Of a DNA stretch of 5,333 bases, positions 1-4,798 are shown in pieces. The notes beneath the pieces are model-generated. The model saw only the letters and a list, made by a program, of their open reading frames with translations, was not told where the DNA came from and ran no database searches. The DNA comes from Minisyncoccota bacterium (GTDB lineage Bacteria > Patescibacteriota > Minisyncoccia > UBA6257 > HR35). Position 1 is the first letter of the stretch. The number at the start of each line of letters is the position of its first letter. The stretch is taken from the NCBI GenBank assembly GCA_028276315.1, contig JAPYWP010000042.1:1-5333 (forward strand), given 5' to 3'. The translations under genes and the position numbers were made by a program.

Positions 1-1737
1 TCCATCTGACTGGTACCAAATTCTTCCTTCATCTGGATAACCGGTATCAAAACCCATCTGCCAATTATTAGTCTTCACACTAAATCTTTTTACAGGTGCC
101 GTCGTCCCGATGCCGACGTTGCCATTTGAGTCTATTACTAACCTATATTGATTCGCTGTATTATCAAAAATACCAAAACTACCTGCAATATTTGCAGCTC
201 TATTTATTAATTCCCACTGGCGACCAGATGTTCCAGTATCTGTAAGACGTATATACCTATTATTACTACTTGCATCTTGTGAAATTTCTAACTTCACAGC
301 TGGCGTTGTAGTTCCAATACCTACTTTACCTAAAAATGAATAATCTGCGCCAGAAGTTCCTACAGAAGAACCAAAAGTACCATTTGAAATTAAAGAAGCA
401 TTAACTGTACCTATGATATTACCAGTAGAATATATATCTCCTGCAACGGTTAATGTAGTAGCGGGTGTTGTTGTATTAATTCCTATTTTACCACTAGTAT
501 CTTGATAAATTGTTGAAGTTCCTATTGAAGTTGAAGTTGTCCATCTAGCAATATAGTTTGTTATACCACTTCCATTAACTCCTTGCGGCCAAGAAGATTT
601 ACACTCATTACTTATACAAAGCTGAGAACCAGTAATAGTTCCTGTAGCTACAATATTACCAGCAACAACTAATTTTTCACTTGGACTTGTTGTCCCGATG
701 CCGACGTTACCAGTTACAGCTAAAGTGGAATTAACTTTAAGGCCACCACAACAAAGTGACTCATAAGTAACCCATCCATCGTTCCAATCAAAGAAACCAC
801 CATCATCGGATATAGCAATTCCTCCTCCAGTTTGATTATTTCCATTTACCATCAGCTGTGGGTATTTGCCATAATAACTAGTACCACTTTTATATATTGT
901 TAAAGGAAATCCTGGTGCCGTCGTCCCGATGCCGACGTTGCCAGAATTAGAAATATAAAGGGCAGTTGATGGACTAACGGGGTTTCCTTGAGTTCCCGGA
1001 GGGGCAACTTTAAACAAAATATCTCCGAAACCTACTTCTATAACTGAAGCAGGATTAGAATAAGCATATCTGTAAGTTGAACTGGCATTATCATATGTAA
1101 GTTGGTTTGCAATAAACAATACTCCCCCAGAAAATACTCCTATATTTCTGTAATCACCAAAACTTATATAGTTTGCGTGACTTCCGCCTATTTTAATTGA
1201 AGCATTGTTTACCGAACCATCACCTGTAATAGCCACATATGGACTACCAGAAAAATAAGCAGGAGAAGTTACATATAATCTGTAGCTTCCAGGGTTCGTC
1301 GTCCCGATGCCTAAACTATCTCTAATATAAGCACCACCATAAACAGATAATTCTTGAGGAAGATTAGCTTGAGAAGAAGTAGCAATACCCAAAGATGAAG
1401 GAAAAGCATAATTACCACTACCAAATACCCCAGATGTAATATTCCCAGCATTAATTTTTCCTTCTATACTTCCTGTGTCTGCTATTATTTTTGCATAACT
1501 TCCAATTCCTAAATAACCGCTAACTATTGTGGTTGTGCCATAGATTGTTAGTTTTGAGGTTGAAGTTGCTGGGCCACCAATACCTAAATTATTATTTTGA
1601 TCTGCTTGTAATGTAGCAGTTGCATTTGGTGGTGGAGAGGATGGTGGATTAAAGGCAAAAGTTGGATGAATGCTTAAAATTAAAATAGAAATAAAAATAT
1701 TTAATTTGTTAAGAAAATTAAAAATTGTCTTTTTCAT
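1..1737 (-). CDS. Large secreted GNVGIGTT-repeat (tail-fibre/adhesin-like) protein, 3' end outside window
   Basis: The frame is open for 579 codons from the ATG at 1737 to the window edge with no stop, so the gene is C-terminally incomplete. Residues 1-29 form a good Sec signal peptide: basic MKKT start, hydrophobic core IFISILILSI, likely cleavage after PTFA. A Pro/Ser linker (NPPSSPPP) follows. After it come irregular modules marked by LGIG or VGIGTTxP motifs near residues 51, 76, 116, 142, 268, 345, 418, 472 and 541, often followed by a short beta-like stretch (KLTIY, KLVVAG, TLTVAG, KLEIS). Such proteins are common in Patescibacteria and resemble phage tail-fibre or S74-chaperone-type surface proteins; whether an S74 domain ends this one cannot be seen. 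It is probably exported and displayed on the surface; its ligand is unknown. An in-frame ATG at 1791 would add 18 residues, but the start at 1737 gives a normal signal peptide. No Shine-Dalgarno is visible. Confidence 0.88.
   Translation of the reverse strand, partial: MKKTIFNFLNKLNIFISILILSIHPTFAFNPPSSPPPNATATLQADQNNNLGIGGPATSTSKLTIYGTTTIVSGYLGIGSYAKIIADTGSIEGKINAGNITSGVFGSGNYAFPSSLGIATSSQANLPQELSVYGGAYIRDSLGIGTTNPGSYRLYVTSPAYFSGSPYVAITGDGSVNNASIKIGGSHANYISFGDYRNIGVFSGGVLFIANQLTYDNASSTYRYAYSNPASVIEVGFGDILFKVAPPGTQGNPVSPSTALYISNSGNVGIGTTAPGFPLTIYKSGTSYYGKYPQLMVNGNNQTGGGIAISDDGGFFDWNDGWVTYESLCCGGLKVNSTLAVTGNVGIGTTSPSEKLVVAGNIVATGTITGSQLCISNECKSSWPQGVNGSGITNYIARWTTSTSIGTSTIYQDTSGKIGINTTTPATTLTVAGDIYSTGNIIGTVNASLISNGTFGSSVGTSGADYSFLGKVGIGTTTPAVKLEISQDASSNNRYIRLTDTGTSGRQWELINRAANIAGSFGIFDNTANQYRLVIDSNGNVGIGTTAPVKRFSVKTNNWQMGFDTGYPDEGRIWYQSDG
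95..124. repeat. GC-rich 30-bp repeat, copy 1 (encodes GNVGIGTTAP)
   Basis: These 30 bases are identical to 914-943 and occur in the same reading frame of the secreted protein gene (residues 539-548). The core cccgatgccgacgtt stands out as GC-rich in an AT-rich gene. Other GIGTT motifs in the same gene use AT-rich codons. Confidence 0.9.
692..708. repeat. GC-rich repeat core, partial copy (encodes NVGIGT)
   Basis: Seventeen bases (gtcccgatgccgacgtt) match the core of the 30-bp repeat exactly. The flanks differ: the second Thr is ACA, and Ser replaces Ala. It covers part of residues 343-352 of the secreted protein. Confidence 0.85.
914..943. repeat. GC-rich 30-bp repeat, copy 2 (encodes GNVGIGTTAP)
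   Basis: This is a perfect copy of 95-124, lying 819 bp away and in the same codon phase (residues 266-275). The match ends abruptly on both sides. Confidence 0.9.
1297..1311. repeat. GC-rich repeat core, partial copy (encodes GIGTT)
   Basis: Fifteen bases (cgtcgtcccgatgcc) match the repeat core. The motif here reads SLGIGTTNP, so only the IGTT half is shared at DNA level. Confidence 0.8.
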
Positions 1738-1747
1738 AGAGAAAATT

Positions 1748-1784
1748 AAAACCCCCACTCCTTTTTGTGGAGAAAAAGGGTTTT
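1748..1784 (-). terminator. Terminator-like or attenuator hairpin in the leader of the secreted-protein gene
   Basis: On the minus strand AAAACCC (1784-1778) can pair with GGGTTTT (1754-1748), enclosing an inner CTCC/GGAG stem (1772-1769 with 1761-1758). The structure runs into TTTTAATTTT, which resembles an intrinsic terminator. A competing hairpin is possible: 1760-1766 with 1773-1779, CCTTTTT against AAAAAGG, loop of 6. The two share bases and cannot form together. The element lies between the gene's promoter and its start codon at 1737, so it could attenuate transcription. It could also simply end read-through from vapC. Pairing was done by eye without energies. Confidence 0.6.
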
Positions 1785-1801
1785 TGCTCATAAATTATTA
1801 A

Positions 1802-1830
1802 ATTATAAGAATTAAAAAAGAAAAAGTCAA
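1802..1830 (-). promoter_or_regulatory. Promoter of the secreted repeat-protein gene
   Basis: Reading the minus strand, a -35 box TTGACT (1830-1825) is followed after 17 bp by a perfect -10 box TATAAT (1807-1802). Transcription should begin near 1795, giving a leader of about 58 nt to the start at 1737. It is the best consensus promoter in the window and, unlike the others here, lacks the TGn extension. Confidence 0.75.
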
Positions 1831-1845
1831 AAGGAAAAAATTTAT

Positions 1846-1918
1846 TTAGTTAACGAGTTTGGCGAGTTAAAGAGTTTGCGAGTTTAGCAAGTTAAAGAGT
1901 TTACGAGTTTAGCGAGTT
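1846..1918. repeat. GAGTT array A
   Basis: GAGTT-type units are spaced 9, 8, 8, 9, 8, 8, 9 bp, so the array has a 25-bp higher-order period: 1855-1879 and 1880-1904 are near copies, and a third begins at 1905. The first 25 bp (1846-1870) are identical to 2568-2592. It fills the gap between the end of vapC and the promoter of the secreted-protein gene. No coding function is apparent. Confidence 0.9.
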
Positions 1919-1929
1919 GCTCAAATTAA

Positions 1930-1938
1930 ATTATAACA
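1930..1938 (-). promoter_or_regulatory. Orphan extended -10 element (TGTTATAAT)
   Basis: The minus strand reads TGTTATAAT just downstream of the vapC stop. This is the same extended -10 form seen before the toxin-antitoxin genes and the tRNA. No start codon lies 6 nt downstream; the sequence runs into GAGTT array A. It may be a promoter relic, a weak promoter for downstream genes, or chance in AT-rich DNA. Confidence 0.3.
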
Positions 1939-1953
1939 ATTAGTTAATAAACC

Positions 1954-2319
1954 CTAAATCTCCATTACTATAATTTCTTTTATTTTCTTAAATTGACGAT
2001 CGCGTGTTACTAAAGGAAGATTATAAGCCAAAGCAGTAGCAGCAATACCTGCATCAGGAAGTTTTAATTTATAAATTCTTCTGATAAAAGCTGCTTTTTC
2101 AGCTATTGAATCATCAAATGGGACAGAGAAAAAGTTATTAAGAAAGAAACGAATTTTTTCTATATCTTTTGGTAAAAGCTGTGGCAGTGATAAAACTTCT
2201 GCTTTAGAAATTGTAGATATAAAAAGAGCTCGACCGGAATTTTTCCACTCTGAAAGCATCTTGATTACTTTCTTTTCTCCATTAAGATAAGCAATAAGAA
2301 TGTTAGTATCAAGAACCAT
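1954..2319 (-). CDS. vapC: VapC-type PIN-domain ribonuclease toxin
   Basis: This 121-residue protein has the size and motif layout of a type II VapC toxin, a Mg2+-dependent RNase that cleaves tRNA, rRNA or mRNA when not held by its antitoxin. The acidic active-site residues are visible: D4 in VLDTN, E41 in KAEVLS, D89 in LPDAGIAATA and D107 in TRDRQF. These fit the four conserved PIN positions, so the enzyme looks catalytically intact. The ATG at 2319 lies inside the end of the upstream antitoxin gene (11 nt overlap), indicating translational coupling. It shares its overall N-terminal plan (hydrophobic strand, then Asp) with the broken toxin at 4878-5006 (MIVIDAS). The RNA target cannot be read from sequence. 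Confidence 0.9.
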   Translation of the reverse strand: MVLDTNILIAYLNGEKKVIKMLSEWKNSGRALFISTISKAEVLSLPQLLPKDIEKIRFFLNNFFSVPFDDSIAEKAAFIRRIYKLKLPDAGIAATALAYNLPLVTRDRQFKKIKEIIVMEI

Positions 2320-2509
2320 AAGAAGAAATTTTTAATAGTTTTTTAAAACGTTTTTCCCACTCGGCACGAATTTGCCTTTGATATTTTAAAGGATTAATTT
2401 TTTTACGCTTCAAAAGACCAGCAGCTTTAATCCAGCTTTTTGGTAAAGTTTTTCGAGATTTTAATATTTCTTTTACATCTATAATTGTTGCTTGTTTATT
2501 TTTAGCCAT
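2309..2509 (-). CDS. VapB-like antitoxin of the adjacent PIN toxin
   Basis: A 66-residue, strongly basic protein is encoded directly upstream of, and overlapping, vapC; position and size make it the cognate antitoxin. I do not recognise a standard AbrB or ribbon-helix-helix fold with certainty. The sequence has a middle segment LPKSWIKAAGLLKRKK and a basic amphipathic end (QIRAEWEKRFKKLLK) that could wrap the toxin. The ATG at 2509 is chosen because a TGTTATAAT box ends exactly 6 nt upstream, which predicts a leaderless mRNA beginning at or next to this codon. The start region and promoter are almost the same as those of the damaged antitoxin at 5003-5104 (22 of 24 bases, 2504-2527 against 5099-5122), pointing to a shared origin. 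Autoregulation is likely by analogy with other vapBC operons. Confidence 0.8.
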   Translation of the reverse strand: MAKNKQATIIDVKEILKSRKTLPKSWIKAAGLLKRKKINPLKYQRQIRAEWEKRFKKLLKISSYGS

Positions 2510-2515
2510 AAGTTA

Positions 2516-2544
2516 ATTATAACATAAAATTACATTATAAACAA
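2516..2544 (-). promoter_or_regulatory. Promoter of vapBC, leaderless geometry
   Basis: Minus strand: -35 TTGTTT (2544-2539), 17 bp spacer, -10 TATAAT (2521-2516) extended by TGT. The ATG lies 6 nt after the -10 box, so the expected start site falls on or beside it. A second TATAAT sits at 2539-2534. The 31 bp 2516-2546 match 3140-3170 at all but two positions. Confidence 0.75.
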
Positions 2545-2567
2545 TTAAAAAATTATTAAAAAATTAA

Positions 2568-2631
2568 TTAGTTAACGAGTTTGGCGAGTTAACGAGTTTA
2601 AAATTCGTTAATTCGTTAATTCGTTAATTGT
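2568..2631. repeat. GAGTT array B with inverted half
   Basis: The array begins with the same 25-bp header as array A (2568-2592). After aacgagttt it switches strand and continues as ttcgttaa units about 8 bp apart (2604-2628), i.e. the same motif family reversed. It fills the space between the relE stop and the vapBC promoter. Confidence 0.88.
2587..2613. repeat. 27-bp near-palindrome at the turn-point of array B
   Basis: Thirteen bases (agttaacgagttt) face aaattcgttaatt around a single central A. All 13 positions pair if two G-T pairs are allowed. It could extrude as a hairpin on either strand. There is no T-run like that of a terminator. Confidence 0.6.
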
Positions 2632-2637
2632 ACAGTT

Positions 2638-2913
2638 TCATTTCTTGAATCTTTTATAGGCTCTTCCTCGATGTTCTACTCCATAAAGAACAATTTCTTT
2701 CTTTTTATGATCAACCCATAAGTAAACTCGCCAATCACCAATTCGATATTTTTGTAAACCCTCCAATTCCTTTGGTAAATATTTAATAGGAAATCTTAAA
2801 AGCTCTGGGTGGTTGACTAAATATTCAATTTTTTGAATAATCCTCTTTGCAATCTGGCGATCTAATCTCTTGATGTTTTTATCAAATGTTGGAGTAGTTT
2901 TTATTTGATACAT
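2638..2913 (-). CDS. RelE/ParE-superfamily toxin
   Basis: The 91-residue protein has the typical plan of a RelE-like toxin: two N-terminal helices rich in Lys and Arg (FDKNIKRLDRQIAKRIIQKIE), a middle linker, then the beta-sheet KYRIGDWRVYLWVD and EIVLYGVEHRGRAYKR. R57, R62, H81, R82 and Y86 occupy the basic and aromatic positions that RelE-type mRNA endonucleases use at the ribosome. I infer a ribosome-dependent mRNase, but ParE-type gyrase inhibitors share the fold and cannot be excluded. The ATG at 2913 begins 4 nt after the stop of the antitoxin, so the pair is one operon. No frameshift or missing segment is seen. Confidence 0.88.
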   Translation of the reverse strand: MYQIKTTPTFDKNIKRLDRQIAKRIIQKIEYLVNHPELLRFPIKYLPKELEGLQKYRIGDWRVYLWVDHKKKEIVLYGVEHRGRAYKRFKK

Positions 2914-2917
2914 AAAG

Positions 2918-3133
2918 TCACTCTAATTCCTGTTTAAGTTTCATAAGATCCCTTGTTTTTCCACTTAAATGTTCTTTTCGTGCTTTTTTCATTTTTCTTA
3001 TAAATCTCTTATCCAAGGAAAGCAAAAAATCTTCAAGTTCATTGCTAACTCTTTCCCAATTCTTTTGAGCCTCAATCAAAGAATCAAATAACTTTTTTGG
3101 TAAAGTAATTGTATTTGTTGTTTTATTGCTCAT
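2918..3133 (-). CDS. RelB-like antitoxin of the adjacent RelE toxin
   Basis: A 71-residue charged protein precedes the RelE-like toxin. The N-terminus TNTITLPKKLFDSLIEA looks like a beta-strand followed by a helix, as in small ribbon-helix-helix DNA-binding antitoxins. The C-terminal part (MKKARKEHLSGKTRDLMKL) is of the kind found in many RelB-like antitoxins, where it blocks the toxin. Its usual roles would be to neutralise the toxin and to repress the operon. The ATG at 3133 is supported by a TGATATAAT box ending 6 nt upstream, the same geometry as for vapB. It ends in TGA 4 nt before the toxin start. The family assignment is by eye and could be refined to another RelB/StbD-like group. Confidence 0.82.
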   Translation of the reverse strand: MSNKTTNTITLPKKLFDSLIEAQKNWERVSNELEDFLLSLDKRFIRKMKKARKEHLSGKTRDLMKLKQELE

Positions 3134-3139
3134 AAAATA

Positions 3140-3168
3140 ATTATATCACAAAATTACATTATAAACAA
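3140..3168 (-). promoter_or_regulatory. Promoter of the relBE-like operon, leaderless geometry
   Basis: Minus strand: -35 TTGTTT (3168-3163), 17 bp spacer, -10 TATAAT (3145-3140) extended by TGA, then 6 nt to the ATG. It is a near copy of the vapBC promoter even though the genes behind it are unrelated. Confidence 0.75.
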
Positions 3169-3176
3169 TTTAAAAA

Positions 3177-3232
3177 TTAGTTAGCGAGTTTGGCGAGTTA
3201 AAAAGTTTGCGAGTTAAAGAGTTGAAGAGTTG
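3177..3232. repeat. GAGTT array C
   Basis: The 25-bp header 3177-3201 differs from arrays A and B at one base. It is followed by GAGTT/AAGTT units at 8-bp steps up to 3232. It lies between htpX and the relBE promoter, starting 9 bp beyond the -35 box. Confidence 0.88.
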
Positions 3233-3253
3233 GAATTTTTAATCCTCTTTTTT

Positions 3254-3271
3254 ATCCGCGTTCATCTGCGG
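3254..3271. repeat. Single CGCGGAT-family element, opposite orientation
   Basis: The bases atccgcgttcatctgcgg are two units of the repeat found at 5121-5316, here reversed. They lie just after the htpX stop. CCGC and GCGG could form a weak 4-bp stem, but the minus strand continues with A residues, so it is not an intrinsic terminator for htpX. Confidence 0.75.
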
Positions 3272-3275
3272 TATA

Positions 3276-4160
3276 TTATCGTTTCATTAATCTTTCTATT
3301 CTCTCTTCTATTGGTGGATGAGTTAGCCAAATTTTAATATACCAAGGAGTTTTTGATTTTTGGGGAATGGGATTTTCAATAAAAAGATGAGCAAAATTTG
3401 GTGAAGTTTCAATATAGGGATTTTTAGAAATTTTTAAGAGTGCAGAAACGAGACCCTCTGGATATCTTGTTAAAAGCACGCCTGATGAGTCGGCTAAAAA
3501 TTCTCTTTGTCTTGAAATTGCAAGATGTATAAGTTGCGCAACAATTGGAGTAATTAAAACTCCAAAAATAAATAATATAAAAACAATTGGATTTATTTCT
3601 TTTTTTCTTTCATCTTGTTGAAAGAAAATTAAACCTCTTAAAGCAAGATCAGCTAAAATAGCAAAGATAGAAACAACTATTGCTGAAAATGTTCCAACTA
3701 AAATGTCTTTATTTATAATATGAGAAAGCTCATGTGCAATAACACCTTCAAGTTCAGATTTATTTAAAACTTTCAAAATTCCAGAAGTAAGAACAATTGC
3801 AGCATTTTTTTCATTCCTACCTGTTGCAAAAGCATTCAATGCTGGTGTTTCTAAAATATAAATTTTAGGTAAAGTTTTAATGCCGGCAGTAATGCATAAA
3901 TTTTCAACTATATTATAAATTTCAGGATAATCTTTTCTTTCTATTTTTTTAGCCCCAGTAAGATAAATAACTATCTTATCTGAGTACCAATAAGATAAAA
4001 AATTATTTAAAATTCCCAAAAATATAGCTATATAAAGAATTAAACGATTTTGAAAAATGTATGAAAGAATCCAGCCAAAAATTAAAAACAAAATAAAAAC
4101 AGTAAAAAATAATAGCCAAGTTTTATAAATATTTTCTTTTATGTTTTTATAAATATTCAT
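3276..4160 (-). CDS. htpX: HtpX-type membrane zinc metalloprotease (M48)
   Basis: Counting from the ATG at 4160 the protein has 294 residues, the usual length for HtpX, which degrades misfolded membrane proteins with its active site facing the cytoplasm. Two N-terminal membrane spans (about 16-36 and 39-57) precede a soluble catalytic part. The zinc site is complete: HELSH at 143-147 and the third ligand E220 in SRQREFLADSSG. Two more hydrophobic spans lie between (about 155-176 and 191-213). The conserved segments NAFATGRNEKNAAIVLTSG (109-127) and LTHPPIEERI near the C-terminus also fit. A longer version from GTG 4178 adds six residues but overlaps the upstream gene; ATG 4160, one base after that gene's TAG, is preferred. 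It is the last gene of the tRNA-rplW cluster. Confidence 0.94.
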   Translation of the reverse strand: MNIYKNIKENIYKTWLLFFTVFILFLIFGWILSYIFQNRLILYIAIFLGILNNFLSYWYSDKIVIYLTGAKKIERKDYPEIYNIVENLCITAGIKTLPKIYILETPALNAFATGRNEKNAAIVLTSGILKVLNKSELEGVIAHELSHIINKDILVGTFSAIVVSIFAILADLALRGLIFFQQDERKKEINPIVFILFIFGVLITPIVAQLIHLAISRQREFLADSSGVLLTRYPEGLVSALLKISKNPYIETSPNFAHLFIENPIPQKSKTPWYIKIWLTHPPIEERIERLMKR

Positions 4161-4161
4161 A

Positions 4162-4521
4162 CTAAAATGGACAACCACCAGCCTGAAGACCTAAATAAGC
4201 ATTTCCACTAGTAGTATAAACATAAAGACAATATGGACTACCACTTGCTGTATAAAGTAAAATGCCTTTTGGATTAGTGGAATTGCCGACAGTAAGAGTT
4301 CCTAAAATATTAACTGAATTTTGAAAATTAGAAATATTATTTACAGTTAATTGATTTTGAACTGTTAAACTTTGATTAATTATTACATTCCCAATTGAAT
4401 CAACTGAAATAGCACCAGAACCACCAGGTGGGGGTGAACTTGGCTCTTGCCATGCTAAAACTAAATAAAGTGAAAAAAATAAAATTAAAAGTATAATAAA
4501 AAAATAATCTTTAGTACTCAT
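4162..4521 (-). CDS. Small membrane-anchored or secreted beta-repeat protein
   Basis: The 119-residue protein begins with a hydrophobic segment (residues 6-23, FFIILLILFFSLYLVLAW), an uncleaved anchor or signal peptide. A Pro/Ser/Gly linker (EPSSPPPGGSG) follows, then repeats of short beta-strands (GNVIINQSLTV, NQLTV, SVNILGTLTVGN). The C-terminal part GILLYTASGSPYCLY to the end contains two cysteines (98 and 117) that could form a disulfide outside the cell. The linker PSSPPP and the GNV and LTV pieces also occur in the large secreted protein at 1-1737, so I read it as a miniature relative. Its ATG overlaps the rplW stop as ATGA, implying coupled translation, and htpX follows 1 nt after its TAG. 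Its function is unknown; a surface or adhesion role is only inferred. Confidence 0.8.
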   Translation of the reverse strand: MSTKDYFFIILLILFFSLYLVLAWQEPSSPPPGGSGAISVDSIGNVIINQSLTVQNQLTVNNISNFQNSVNILGTLTVGNSTNPKGILLYTASGSPYCLYVYTTSGNAYLGLQAGGCPF

Positions 4522-4796
4522 AATTGTGGGAAGATATTTATTGTTTGACCTTCTTTTAATTTAACATAAGCTTTTTTAACTTTTTGTCTTATATTTTTAT
4601 ATTTGCTTAATCCTCTTTCCCTTCTTTTAAGATTTACTGTTCTAACATCAACAACATTTACTTTAAAAAGTTTTTCAATTTCATTTTTTATTTCATTTTT
4701 GTTTGCTTTTGGATCAACATAAAAAACATAAATACCTTCTTTTGCTAATTTTGTTGTTTTTTGAGTAATTAATGGTTTTTTAATAATTATCTTCAT
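4518..4796 (-). CDS. rplW: 50S ribosomal protein L23 (uL23)
   Basis: The 92-residue protein matches L23 throughout: KKPLITQKTTKLAKEGIY at the N-terminus, then VDPKANKNEIKNEIEKLF, VNVVDVRTVNLKRRERG and KKAYVKLKEGQTINIF. L23 binds 23S rRNA at the polypeptide exit and is the docking site for trigger factor and SRP; E20 lies roughly where the trigger-factor glutamate is expected. The frame could be extended upstream to 4856, but that stretch is the tRNA gene, so the ATG at 4796 is the true start. It lies only 2 nt after the tRNA, with no room for a ribosome binding site. L23 usually sits between rplD and rplB in the S10 operon; here neither is present. TGA overlaps the next ATG. Confidence 0.95.
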   Translation of the reverse strand: MKIIIKKPLITQKTTKLAKEGIYVFYVDPKANKNEIKNEIEKLFKVNVVDVRTVNLKRRERGLSKYKNIRQKVKKAYVKLKEGQTINIFPQL

Positions 4797-4798
4797 AG

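Noticed and set aside
1..1737. Phage tail-fibre gene as evidence of a prophage
   Set aside because: The protein has a Sec signal peptide and there are no other phage genes in the window. The repeat motif is common in Patescibacteria surface proteins.
1846..1918. CRISPR or integron attC interpretation of the GAGTT arrays
   Set aside because: Repeats are 8-9 bp without spacers, and no attC-like paired core sites or integrase gene are visible. A cassette-border role remains only a hypothesis.
3254..3271. Intrinsic terminator after htpX
   Set aside because: Only a 4-bp CCGC/GCGG stem is possible, and on the transcribed minus strand it is followed by A residues, not T.
4161..4178. GTG start of htpX at 4178
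   Set aside because: It would add VVHFS-like residues not expected in HtpX and overlap the preceding gene by 17 nt. The ATG at 4160 directly after the upstream stop fits the family start MNIYK.
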